In this document: positions 45,601 to 56,434 of the stretch, piece by piece
How positions within the stretch are numbered: the first letter of the stretch is position 1
Layout of the letters: each line of letters begins with the position of its first letter
DNA from: Rhea pennata
Taxonomy: Eukaryota; Chordata; Aves; Rheiformes; Rheidae
Direction: 5' to 3'
Assembly (NCBI RefSeq): GCF_028389875.1
Contig: NW_026907680.1
Location: 1,488,001-1,552,000 of the forward strand
DNA length: 64,000 bases
Notes under the pieces: generated by a model
Told to the model about the DNA's origin: nothing
Databases searched by the model: none
The model's input: the letters and a program-made list of their open reading frames with translations, nothing else
Made by a program: the position numbers and the translations under genes

Positions 45601-45729
45601 GGAAGCCCCAGTGGCAGACGCAGCAGCAGATCCACTGGCGGTGGCAGCGTCACTGGGAGCCCCAGTGGCGGGCACAGCGGCAGCCCAAGTGCCAGCGGCA
45701 AACACAGCGGCAGTGACAGTGGGAGCTGA
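33693..45729 (+). CDS. CCDC81-like protein: two HU domains, repeated A/B exons, Ser-rich tail
   Basis: Exons: 33,693-33,759 (ATG), 33,937-33,998, 34,536-34,692, 35,488-35,744, A1 36,390-36,475, 37,200-37,297, 37,581-37,686, B1 38,677-38,797, A2 39,593-39,678, B2 40,341-40,464, A3 41,197-41,282, B3 41,918-42,044, A4 42,857-42,942, B4 43,604-43,727, tail 45,202-45,729. All joins keep frame. Exons 2-3 form the first eukaryotic HU (CCDC81) domain (PIWEGVSNYIQEKL, then PLGIFSVVTKQ) and exon 4 the second (FKGIGVLLIEGKEV). A exons encode about 28 residues starting M.EMRDSVL, as after HU2 in CCDC81. CCDC81 is reported near centrosomes; the function here is unknown. A possible further exon is 44,328-44,495. 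The donor after exon 2 (gtggat) is weak. The tail is cut by a TGA at 45,727. Confidence 0.78.
44095..45150 (+). other. 1-kb segment unique to the main CCDC81-like copy
   Basis: The last intron is continuous in copies 1 and 2 (about 4,760-4,870 and 17,360-17,470) but here contains about 1 kb of additional sequence holding the exon 44,328-44,495. A donor-like site (gatgctg/gtgaga) at about 44,250 suggests a second exon-like piece upstream. Confidence 0.6.
44328..44495 (+). CDS. unassigned in-frame exon, acidic
   Basis: 168 nt (56 codons) is flanked by 'gtcttgcag' and 'gtatgt', phase 0 at both ends, so it can be included between B4 and the tail without changing frame. The product begins VQQGAENLVEEKP, includes IVRYQLGEDKQVTLKVYF and ends with an acidic run (EEEEEG). 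The family is not recognised. It may be a true alternative exon of this gene or a piece of another gene carried in by the insertion. The same frame stays open from 44,070 to 44,612. Confidence 0.45.
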
Positions 45730-45988
45730 AATGTTGGACACAGCGGGAAAACCCGCTCGTAGCAGCAGTGGCAGTGGAAGCTCCAATACTGGACACAACG
45801 GCAGCCCCACTGGCAGTGGCAGCGGCACACGAAGACCCAGTGTCAGACAGAGCATCAACGGCAGTGGGAGCCCCAGGGGCAGCGGCAGTGGCCACAGCAG
45901 CAGCCACAACGGCAGCAGCAGCAGCAGCAGCAGCAGCACTGCTTGTGAGCCACGCGAGCACCCAGGAAGTTCTCTGAAGCTGAATTAA
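45202..45988 (+). CDS. Ser-rich terminal exon of the main CCDC81-like copy, with late lesions
   Basis: Acceptor 'ccttgtgcag' at 45,201. The Ser/Gly/Pro/Arg frame is open for 175 codons to TGA 45,727-45,729. Compared with the inverted copy at 9,566-10,427 there is a single-base change making this stop and an additional A near 45,750. After these the old frame continues to TAA 45,986-45,988 with the common C terminus. A truncated tail is still possible because the region is repetitive and likely disordered. A second, Ala/Val-rich frame is open through the whole exon, which is a property of the repeat. Confidence 0.6.
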
Positions 45989-47029
45989 ACCAACTGCCCC
46001 AAGTCGGGTGGCTCTTGGCTGGGTGTGCGGTGAGCTCGTCCGTTTGCAGTGTGGGAGCTTTGGGGAGGCCTGAAGAGCAGAGCTGAGGAGTCAGGGCTCA
46101 GGGGCTGCTGCCAGGGCAGCTCTCCGCCACGGTCCTGCTGTGGCTCTTTGGCTGCAGCTGCGGTGGCTGTGGCCTAGGGGTGTGCTGCGTCTTATTGGTG
46201 CCGGGGAGAGGCATGGAGAGGGCCCTGCCATGGCCAACGCATGTCCTGGGGCCAGGGGGCCTGTGGGGAGAGGAGGAAAAAGCTGCTGTATGCCTCTGAG
46301 GGGAGGAAGTGCTTGAGCCTGGGCCCCCCTTGCTGGGGCCCAGTGCTGGCTGCGTGGTGGGAGGGAACTGCCAGCTCTTGTGTGTGTCTTGAGTGCCCTT
46401 GAGTGCTGGGCTTTTGCGGGCGTGAGGGGAAGAAGGCGGGTACCCAGGGCCAGAAGGGGAAGCGGCCACCCCGGAGGCTTGGTGCCAGCAGAGACCATGG
46501 CCACCTGGGCTGTAGCACCCGGGAACTAGTGGAGTTGCAGAGACCGAGGGCAGGTAGGAAGGAGAGCAGCAGAGCCCAGAGGCTGGCCTTGAGGCAAGCA
46601 GGCTTCCCCTTCTGCAGAGACCTGCTAGGGGGATGCCAGGGGAGGCAGCTCAGAAGGGCAAAGGAGCTCAAGAAAGCTGGCAGGCCTGTAAGCTGCTGAC
46701 GGAGAGCCTCCTCCAAGTGCCACTCTGCTCCACCTTGACACTCCAGCAAGCCCAAGTCAGGGCAAAGCCTGCGGCCCCTCACTAGCAATGGCGATTCTGG
46801 AGGACCAGGCTTCATCGTTCCATCTGGTACGTGCGCATCTGCAAATGCAGGAGCTTTGCTTGAGCGCCTGCTCAGGGAGACTTTCATCAGCACTTCATGA
46901 GCACGCAGTCCCCTTCTCTCTGCAGACTGACAAGCCTCGGTAAGGATCTGCACCTCAGACCAGCTTCTAGCTTCTTTGTCCTCCACGCATTTTCCATTCC
47001 CCCCACAGCAGGAGCTGCGAGAGAAAGCG
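45989..47029 (+). other. 3' flank of the CCDC81-like gene; no other gene seen
   Basis: 45,989-46,600 matches the flank of copy 2 (18,131-18,742). 46,600-47,029 is unique in the window with no supported feature. No clear polyadenylation signal was identified. Confidence 0.5.
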
Positions 47030-47032
47030 CCC

Positions 47033-47165
47033 ATCACAGAATCATCGAAGGGTGGAGGTTGGAAGGGGCCTCTGGAGATCATCTCGTCCAACCCCCCTGC
47101 TCAAGCAGGGTCACCTACAGCACACTGCACAGGATCACACCAGGCAGCCTCTGAATGTCTCCAGA
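47033..47165 (-). repeat. CR1 LINE 3' end, antisense, short
   Basis: Begins 'cacagaatcatcgaagg' and runs through 'gatcatctcgtccaaccc', the reverse complement of the CR1 terminus. It is a diverged, short copy. 47,166-47,599 shows nothing recognisable. Confidence 0.8.
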
Positions 47166-47599
47166 GAAGGAAACACGGAGGTTCTGCTTGCAGACTGCGG
47201 CTCACGAAGTACTTGAGGCCAGGGTTCCGAGAGCTGCAGCCCGCAGTGGGAGAAGAGGCCTTTGCTGTCTTTGGGCTCATTTCTCAGCTCTGTGCTTGCG
47301 TCCTATTTTCTGCCAGATTTTTCTGCTCTTGCACATCTCATCCTTGAGGGGAAGACAAATGGAACAAGCCTGCCCTTCAAAGGTAGAACTCTGAGAGACA
47401 AAAAGAGGTTGCTCTTGCAAACTAAGCAGCAAGCGGAGGGAGCCAGAGCTCCAGTGCTGGGAAACACGAGGCATTAGACTGATCTCATTCGAAGCTGGCG
47501 TCCTTTGATGGCTTTGCCATGGATGCCGAGGGAGTGAAGAGGCTTAGGCCAACAGCTTTGCAGAGCAGGAGCAGAGAGCACTGGCTCCAATCACATGGT

Positions 47600-50500
47600 G
47601 TTTCAGCACAGGCTGCCTCAGCAGCAAGTAGGCACAGAACAGCAAAGAATGCACTGATTGCCCCAACAGGGTCTTCTTCCAGCAGCCTGGGGCCTGGGAG
47701 CTTCCTCAGCCAGACGCAGGAGCCACAAAGCCTTTGCCTGCTTTGTCCTTCCAGAAGCGCACCCCCACCTTGGGCTGAAAGCACACCGTCAACCTGTGGC
47801 AGGGCCAGATGCGGCTCCTTGCTTGGCTTCTCTCTTCCTCTTCAAAGCACTTTTGCTGGCCTTCTTCTCACCTCTGCAGGGCAAGAAGATTCGGCTTTCA
47901 GCGACCTCTCTCTTGCCTCTCCTTCCTGACCAAGAGCTGTTAGCTCACAGCCTGCCCCGGTCTATGCAAAGTTCAGATGTGGTCATTTTCTCCCCAACAG
48001 GCCTCACTCCTCCTGCAGCAAATACCCTCTGGCACTTTATTGCCCAGCCATTCCCTGTGCTTTGGTCCTTCTGTAGCTCTTATTTGGGGAGCCTATAACA
48101 TGGAGAGGAATGAGTGGTTCTGGTTTTGGTTTGTTTGAAAAGATTGATCCCTACCAGAAGCAAGCAAGGCAGAAAGACATCTTGGGCTGGCTTTTTCCTC
48201 CAGACCACGTTTGTCACAGCAGAGAGTCAGCTGCCCGTATGGGAGCATGATTTGGATCGGAAAAGGGTGCGGGAACTCCTCATCACAAAGGCCTTAAGCC
48301 ATACTGGGGAGCCAAAGTCCTCAGGGAAAGCCCACAGTTTTCTCAGCCTGGTCTTCAAGTACGGCCTCAGAACACAAGTGGGCCTCTTGGCATGCTGGGC
48401 TGCCACCTTCAGCAGGAGCTCTCCTGAAGGGACTGAGTTCTTGCTTTTCTCTTTACTCATACAATTTCAAGAAGAAAACAAGAACTCCCTGGCAGTGTCC
48501 CCTGCCACACTGAGACAACTGTGACTCCTAAGGGCACCATTTGCACAAGCACATGGGAAGAGTCAGCTTGCCTGCTGTCAGAGAAGGAAAGCTCCTCAGA
48601 TCCATTGGAGATGTGGGCCTTCCACTCGTGTATGCAGTGTGCTTCCCAGGCTCTGACAAAGGAAAGGTATGGGTGGAGGAGGAGGGGAAACTGGTTCCTC
48701 TGGAGTCCCTGCTTTGTGACAGGACCTATTTCAAAGCACAGAGATCATCAGAGAGGTCCTTTTTGCTCCAGGATCTTTTCCTCACCCAGCACTGTGATTT
48801 GTTTCTCTACAGCTTTTAACACTTGCTGGTGTGTCCACAAACCTATTGCCTAACACTAGCATTTTTGAATGTCATCCCGTGCTGACTGGGAGCAATGATG
48901 TCATTTATTGGCTTTTGAGACTTTATCTGATTGTGCTCGATGCAGGAAGACAGTGAGGGTCTTCTTGGTTGGTTTACATAGTCCTGTAGAGGAGCTTCCC
49001 TGGAAAAAAGGATGTTTCGACAGGGCAAGTGGTACCCGTGTGTGTGTTTGTGTATGCATATACATCTCCATCGAGAAGGCTCAGCAGAAAGCGGCTAAAA
49101 GATTTGTCCTCCATAAAGCTGCCTTTCTGAGCTGTGAAGGAAGATGGGACGCTTGGAGACAGGGAGACCTGCAGGAGTCCAGGTTGGGCAGTGGTGTAAG
49201 TAGATATGGTCGGTGGGTTTTCTGAAAATGTGTGGGGCATATCACAGAATTACAGAGTGGGTAAGGTTGGAAGGGACCTCAGGGGATCATCTAGTCCAAC
49301 CTCCCTGCTCAGGCAGGGTCACCTAGACCATGTTAGACAGGGTTGCATCCGGGCAGGGTTTGAATCTCTCCAGAGGAGGAGACTCCACAATGTCTCTGGG
49401 AAACCTCTCCCACTGCTTGGTCACTCTCACAGGGAAGAAATTCCTCCTCATATTGAGGCGGAGCTTCCGCTGGTTCTGTTTGTGCCCGTTGCCTCTTGTC
49501 CTGTTGCATGGCACTAGTGAAAAGAGTTCGGCCCCATCCCTTTGATGGGGATATCCAGTGGAATTTCCTTCACTTTCTTTCAGGAGCCCGTTGAGTGATA
49601 ATCAAACACAAAATATCAAATGTCTTCATCTGTGTGGGCCCCTTTCATTTTGAGTTCCTCTGAGGGCTTTACATCTCTCTACATTTTTGCACCATCCACT
49701 CCCAGGTACTATTTATTTCGACAAATGCTTTGGGCTACATGTGCTGTAAAACTAACACTGGATTTTTTTTCCCCTCTCCCAGGTGCAGGTGAAGTTGGAA
49801 GTGCATGTGTTGGCCTCCATGCATCTACTGAAGGATCTGCAGCAAATGCAGATGTACCCCACGACTGCACTTTCCCAGACAATACAGAGGCATTGTGATA
49901 TTCTGAGCAGAAAGGATGTGACCGGCACAAAACACTATGCAAAACTGGTGAAAAATATTTGCTTTACACAGCACGGTAATGGTTTCCCACTAAATGGTCT
50001 GGCTGTGAGAAATCCTTGCCGCAGGCTGAACCTAAACTCCAAGGGGTTTCAAAAACTGCCAGGCACATGGCACTTCCCTCTAACAAGCCTGCAGGGATAC
50101 GGAGCTTGTCTGGCACCGTAAAGTCCATGTCCCTTCTCGTGCGAGTAACCAACTGGCTAACCTTTCTTCTGCAGCTTGGTGGAGCTGCCTAAGTATTTTG
50201 TATGGAAGCACATGTGTGGTCTTGCTCAGGTCAGGCGCTGCCTTTTAGCCACAGCAGTCCCTCTGCTCCCTTCCATTCTCGTCCTGCTACAGACATGTAG
50301 CATTTTCAGCGTTCTCTTAGCACTGAGCACATTGCTCTTGGATCTGTTCTGTGTCCCCTACTTCAGTCCTCCTGCAGTGGAAAACCCTGTAGTGCAGCCC
50401 AGCATGGCCACTGGCAGGCACAAGGCTTTGATGCTGAGTGTGAGGGCACTTGTGCTGTGCACCCAGGAGCCTCGCAGCAGGAAAATGGTGTCAGTGCTGA

Positions 50501-50673
50501 CAGGGAGGTGATTCCAGCCCCACCCACCTGGAAGCCAGGAGGAGGAACCTTGCTGCTGCTTCTGCTAGTGAGCTCACTTGGGCCTCAAGACCTGAGAGGC
50601 CACCAGTGGCCACAAGGCTGCTGTTAGTGCCTGGGAAGGAGCAACCAGCCTGAGGAATCAGCAGGGGTGTTGG
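47600..50673. repeat. right inverted arm, partner 28,220-31,275
   Basis: Reverse complement of the left arm. It contains the CR1 at 49,241-49,555 and the exon-like open frames at 48,114-48,524, 49,783-50,121 and 50,176-50,511 described for the left arm. It ends at the first base of the ERV 2 5' LTR. Confidence 0.9.
49241..49555 (-). repeat. CR1 LINE 3' end, antisense
   Basis: Counterpart of 29,295-29,638 in the right arm; begins 'atcacagaattacagagtggg'. Confidence 0.9.
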
Positions 50674-51226
50674 TGTTAGAGAAATACTGTGGGGAAAACC
50701 TTGCAAATAGTTAACAAGACTCAAGGACACGGGGGAGAGAAAAACAGTACTGCAAAGGATAACCAGCTCCGGCTAAGTAACCTTGATGAAACCACAGCGC
50801 TGTAAAGATTGCGAGGGGTATGTAAGACAAAAACAGCAGAATAACCCAGAAGTGACCTCAGGTTCATTAAGGCTTATTAACATACTAAACTTCACACCCC
50901 TAAATGAATAATGAGATGGAAATGACATGATAATGATGTTACTGCCTCTTCTTCGCTTCCTGTGCTAATTAACAAGAATGTGAAAGCGCAAGCGCAGAGC
51001 GATTACCTGAGTTAACGAAACTGTAACCAACAGGAAAACTTGCATGAAGTATTCTCTGAAAAGCGTGTATAAACAAAGAACGAGAAGGGGAGAAAGTGTG
51101 CTAGCTCTGTGGATTTACCAGCTAGCCCCCATCTCTGCGCAGAAATGAAATCAACAAATATCTCGACCCTGTGTGTCTATTGGTTGCTTGCACACTGGGT
51201 AACAGCACCCAGATCTTGGGACAACA
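50674..51226 (+). repeat. ERV 2 5' LTR
   Basis: TATA box at 51,068-51,073 (tataaa). The polyadenylation signal seen in the 3' LTR is altered here (aatcaa at about 51,148). Confidence 0.85.
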
Positions 51227-51229
51227 GTT

Positions 51230-51247
51230 TGGCGACCCAGGTGGGAC
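51230..51247 (+). promoter_or_regulatory. ERV 2 primer binding site
   Basis: TGGCGACCCAGGTGGGAC starts three bases after the LTR end. It resembles a tRNA-Arg-type site, but I could not assign the tRNA with confidence. Confidence 0.6.
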
Positions 51248-51616
51248 TTGCCAGAAGGCCTTGCCCAGATCATCTTGCCATTCCCGACAGCGGACTGGAT
51301 CGGATCGAGCTCCAGGATGCACCGACCTGTTGATCGGGGAGTCCTCTGACCTCCCTCCGTAGTCGGGATGACAAGAGCCGCAAAGGTGCAACGCTGACCA
51401 GAGGTATTTGTGCCAGGGTGAAAGGGGGGTGAATCTTTGGATTGGTGAGTATCAAATTTACTTACTTCCGCGGAAGACTATGTTGAATTATGTCACACGT
51501 AGACGCTTGGCAAGGGTTGCCTTAAATTGACCAGAGGGGTCAGAGCAGAGTGCGCACAAAGGTACGGGAAAAAAGGTATTTCTAGGTAATAAGGTTGGTA
51601 TTTCTAGGTAATTAAC

Positions 51617-53113
51617 ATGGGATCAAGCCAATCCATGATTCCTCCCTGTAGCCCTTTGGGTTGTATTTTGAAACACTGGAATATTTTTGGAGAAGATCGG
51701 ATGACAAAAAAAAAAAAAAGAATGAAAAGATGTTGTAATCAATGGTGGCCAATATATAAGCTGGAATGTGATGAGAAATGGCCAAAAAATGAACTATAAC
51801 ACTATATTACAGTTACTGCTGTTTTGTTGCTGGAAGGGGAAGTGGGGTGAGATACCCTATGTGGAGGCTTTTGTGTCACTATATAGGGAAGCAGAAATGC
51901 AGAGGGATTGTGAACTTATAAGTAAGGAGGAATCTGTAATGGTTGCAGTAGGAAAGAAGGAAGAGAGCGGGTATTGTGCTAACAGACAAATTCTGAATGG
52001 AGAGGAGCAGGAGGATGAACAACTGCTGACAGTGCCCCCCTCTTGTGGAAACGATTCCACCGCAGTTGAAGCATCGGCCCCCCCGCTAGAAAGCCAAGAG
52101 TCCAGCCCTATTTCTGGCCGAACTAGGAGACGGAAACAACCTGTTCTACAGGCTCCTTTGAGACAAGCGGTGGGACCAGAAGGGCTGCTAGTATTTGTAC
52201 ATGTTCCTTTTACAGCCTCGGATTTACTAAACTGGAAGCAGTCTGTTGGATCATATAGGGAAAATCCTGAGAAGCTGCATCAGCTTTTGGAGACTATTAT
52301 GATAACTCATAATCCGAACTGGGGAGATGTGCAGGCGCTGTTGAATGCTTTCCTGACGGGAGAAGAAAGGAGGCTGGTAATTGCTAAGGCAAAAGAAGAG
52401 GGTGAGAGAAGGGACAGAAAGGGGGAACCTGAGGTCTATTTACGCACCAGAAAGGATCCAGAGTGGGATCCAAATAGGAGTGGGGGTAGGGAGCTATTGA
52501 GGCAGTATCAACAGCTAATCTTATACGGGTTTCGGTACAGAGTTCCGAAACCAAAGAACGCATCAAAACTGTATGAAGTAAAGCAAGGGCCTGAAGCAAA
52601 TCCCTCGGCCTTTTATGAAAGATTATGCGAAAGAGCCAGAAAATGGACAGACCTGGATCCAAATGAGGAAGCAAATCAAAGGCTGTTTAATATGCTCTTT
52701 ATTGGCCAGTCAGCTCAGGATATTAGAAAGAAGCTGCAGAAGGTAGATGGAGCTGGGGGAATGTCTATTCCACAGCTGATAGAAATAGCGTATAAGGTAC
52801 AGAATAATCGAGATGAAAAGAGAACAAGAGAAATCGAATGAAACTGCAGGCTTCTCTCCTGGCAGCTGTCCAGAGGAATGAATCCCAAGGCAGGGGCAGG
52901 GGAAGCAGGAGAGGTAACAGAGGAGGAAGAGGTGGAAGGGGAGGGAGGCCAGGAGGAGGCCTCCCTAGACCCGCTTTGGGTCCAAATCAGTGTGCAATTT
53001 GTAAGCAGGAAGGGCACTGGAAAGATGAATGTCCAAAGCAAAGAAGGATAACAAAGCTACAGAGCCCAGCAAACACCAACCTAATTATGTTAGAGGAGTC
53101 AGATATGGAATGA
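51617..53113 (+). pseudogene. ERV 2 gag, two frameshifts
   Basis: Starts MGSSQS (myristoylation-type Gly). The matrix frame is lost near 51,785 and continues in another frame from 51,768, which carries capsid with the major homology region (QGPEANPSAFYERL, about residues 273-286 of that frame). A second shift near 52,830 leads into a nucleocapsid rich in Arg-Gly repeats with one CCHC zinc knuckle (CAICKQEGHWKDEC). Gag ends at TGA 53,111-53,113. No PPPY late-domain motif was seen. Confidence 0.85.
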
Positions 53114-54814
53114 AGGGGACCGGGGGAGAAAATCAGAATTTCCTCAGCTGATCCCCTGGTTCCAGTAAAGCTGGGGAATGAAACTATAGATTTTTTTATT
53201 AGATAGTGGAGCCACTCATTCAGTGATAACTAGTTGTAAAGGACCCTTAAGTAAGGGTCCACCATTGTTGGGGCTACGGGAAGGAAAGCTTTGAGGCCAT
53301 TTTTGCAACCAATGGAGTGCACGATTGGAGGTACTAAATTGACTCATGAATTTCTCTATAAGCCAGAGTGTCCCCTCCCTTTATTAGGACGGGATTTACT
53401 ATGCAAACTGAATGCGCAGGTGACCTTTTCTGAGAGTTCCATGCGGCTCCACAGCCCTCCAGAATCGGCATGGAGAGCACAAATCTGCCTTTTGATGGGA
53501 TCGGCTCCAGACGATAACAGTGCAAGTATCCCTTCAAGTGTATTGGATGCGGTGATTCCCTTGGTTTGGGCCTCAACAAAGCCAGGCAAAGCAAAAAACG
53601 CAACTCCGGTCAAAACAGAGCTGCAACCAGGAGCGAAGCCAGTTAGGGTGCATCAGTACCGTATCAAGCTAGAAGCACGTAGAGGATTGGAACCCCTAAT
53701 TAATGCCTTCTTGCAATATGGCTTGCTTAGAGAGTGTCAGTCTGAATTCAATACACCAATCCTGCCAGTAAGGAAACCGCGCTCCCAAGAATATCGACTG
53801 GTCCAGGACCTGAGGGCAGTGAACCAAATAACAAAAGATATCCATCCAAGTGTGGCAAACCTATATACTCTTTTAGCCTCGGTGCCTGAGACTAACAGTT
53901 GTTTTACAGTGCTAGATTTAAAAGATGCCCTTTTTTTCTGTATTCCTATAGAGGAACAAAGCCAGACAATTTTCACCTTTGAATGGGAAAGTCCCACTAC
54001 GAGGAGGAAGGAGCAGTTATGCTGGACGGTTCTTCCTCAAGGATTCAAGGACAGCCCTACCGTGTTTGGTGAGATCTTGGCCAAAGAACTAGCCCAATGG
54101 CAGGAAGGTAACAAAAATGTCACTCTTTTACAGTATGTGGATGACATTTTGAGTGGAGCGGATTCAGAGCAAATATGTTTAGAGGCGACAGTGAGTCTGT
54201 TCAATTTTTTGTGGGCTTGCCGGGTATCGTGTTTCAAAGAAAAAGGCTCAGATTGCGAAGAAGGAAGTCCAATATCTTGGATTTAAAATATCAAAAGGAC
54301 AACGTGCACTAGGAGTGGAAAGAAAAGAGGCTATATGCCGAATTGCAGGACCCCGCACAAAAAGACAGCTGAGGGGATTCTTGGGAATGGCAGGATTTTG
54401 CCGTATATGGATCTCTAATTTTGTGCTGATAACTAAACCTTTATATGCAGCCCTAAAGGGTCCAGGAGAATGGTTGGAGCGGACCCCAGCATGCCGTGCT
54501 AGTTTCGATGAAATAAAAAAGAAATTGATGGAAGTTCCTGCACTGGGACTCCCAGATATGGCTAAACCCAAATGCTTGGGAGCTGGAAAAGACCGGTGGC
54601 GTATCTTTCTAAACAATTAGACGAAGTAAGTAAAGGATGGCTGTCCTGCCTCCGGGCTATAGCAGCCACCATCTTATTAATAGAAGCAAGATTGTTACAA
54701 GCAATAATGGAACCCAAAGAAGTAGCTATAATGCATTGCAAAGCCCACCAGAAGGGAAATAGTGAAGTGACACAAGAAGGAGAGGAGATATGGCAGCCGA
54801 AAAGGCAGCACTAG
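53114..54814 (+). pseudogene. ERV 2 protease, RT and truncated RNase H
   Basis: The frame after the gag TGA continues without a stop into protease for about 30 codons, as in readthrough gag-pro-pol organisation. A shift at a T run (53,188-53,195) precedes the DSGAT active site, and another lies near 53,290. RT is open at 53,291-54,286 with TVLDLKDALF, LPQGFKDSP and YVDD (codons 282-285 of that frame). Further shifts occur near 54,220 and 54,590. In 54,572-54,814 the sequence passes from the connection domain directly to the end of RNase H (HCKAHQKGN), so most of RNase H is deleted. Confidence 0.8.
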
Positions 54815-55997
54815 CAGGACAGGTGATTGGGGCTTTATTACCCAGTAGAAAAATGCAAATGAGACCTCCTGAATATTCAGACAAAGAAAATCAATTGGCA
54901 GAAAGGCTAAAATGTACAAAAAATGCTGAAGGGTGGTGGGTCACCCCAAATGGACAAGCTTTAACTACAGCCAAAATGATGGAAGTGCTCCTCAAGAGAC
55001 TGCATGAAGAAACTCACATGGGAGCAGATGCTATGATAAGCAGCGTAAAAAAGATACGCTGTGGGATCAAAGATGCTATCAAATGCTGACCTTATTGTAA
55101 GGAGATGCCCCACCTGTTGTGCAACTAATCCCAAAATTCAGAAGAAACCACCTATGGGAGATCTCAGAAGAGGATTAACCCCAGGGGAACACTGGCAGAT
55201 CGATTTCTCTCAATTGCCTAAATGCGGTTGGTTTAAATATTTACTTGTTTTGGTAGATACATTTTCTGGTTGGCCAGAAGCCTTCCCATGCTCCACCAAT
55301 CGTGCAAACAGAAGTAATTAAAATTTTACTAAAAGAGAAAATTCCTCGATTTGGGATTCCCGAAGGTATATCCTCAGATAATGGACCTCATTTTATTTCA
55401 GAGGTGGTTCAAGGAACATCCAAATTTTTGCAGATGAAATGGGAATTACACACTCCATGGAGACCCCAGTCTAGCGGTAAGGTAGAAAGAATGAACCGAA
55501 CACTTAAAAGACATATTTCAAAACTGTGTCAGGAAACCCATCTTAAATGGGTAGATGTATTACCAATGGCCTTGATGAGAATAAGAATAACCCCAAGAAT
55601 AAAAAAGGGAGTAAGCCCTTTTGAAATACTTTACGGGAAACCTTACCCAATTAATGAAATAGGGGGATGAAGTGATCAAAGGCATGTAAGAGGGGAAGAA
55701 ATGTTGAGAGAGTATTTATTGTCTTTGTCTCGGGTACTAACATCTTTACATAGGTACCTTAATCAACGTACCCCCCTTCCATTGGACTCCCCTGTGCATG
55801 ACTTCAAGCCTGGGCATCTAGTTTATATTCGGACATGGAAAGAAGAACCACTAAGAGAAAAGTGGAAAGGACCTTACCTGGTGCTTCTGACAACTCCTAC
55901 TGCAGTAAAGGTGGAGGGAATAAGTTCCTGGACCCACTATTCCCGAATACAGAAGGCACCTTTGAATGACTCGTGGACTGCCACACCCACAAGATAG
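54790..55997 (+). pseudogene. ERV 2 integrase, fragmented
   Basis: Four open pieces: 54,790-55,089 (N terminus with His pair LHEETH), 55,061-55,321 (CPTC; first catalytic Asp in HWQIDFSQLP, codon 55,202-55,204), 55,302-55,670 (second Asp in SSDNGPHF, 55,377-55,379; Glu in GKVERMN 36 codons later) and 55,701-55,997 (C-terminal domain, [10 protein letters not shown]). Each join is a frameshift or stop. All catalytic residues are visible but not in one frame. Confidence 0.85.
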
Positions 55998-56434
55998 CTC
56001 TCAAGAGAAGAACACAGAAGTTACAAAAGTGATGAATTGCACTTGGAAAACTGAACTCTTTTATATGGAAATAGAGTGCTCTTAGTGTTATTAGGCGTTA
56101 TTTTGCATTCTGATAGTATTGTTAATTATAGATAGAGCTGATTTACAAGGATATTGATTTGTTTAATTTAATTTGTTTGCTATAGAGTTAAGATGGAAAA
56201 TGAGGACATTGTTAGCTTTGTTATGCATGCTCATTGGTTCGGCTAACCTGATTTTGTAGCTTATACGGGCCTTCAGAAAAAGTGACTCAGATATTACTAT
56301 TTGCTTCTCTATTCCCCAAATCTCCTGGATTACCCATGCCATGGGAAATACTTAGAATTAACTTAACATCCATGTAAGAATAATTGAAGTTGTTTAAATG
56401 AGACTTGCTAGATACAAGTCTCAGAGGGGGGAAT
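55998..56434 (+). other. ERV 2 region between pol and 3' LTR, no env
   Basis: AT-rich sequence without envelope motifs. It ends in the polypurine tract 'agaggggggaat' (about 56,423-56,434). Confidence 0.6.

Noticed and set aside
51617..51799. separate small gene MGSSQS...
   Set aside because: It is the start of ERV 2 gag, cut by a frameshift.
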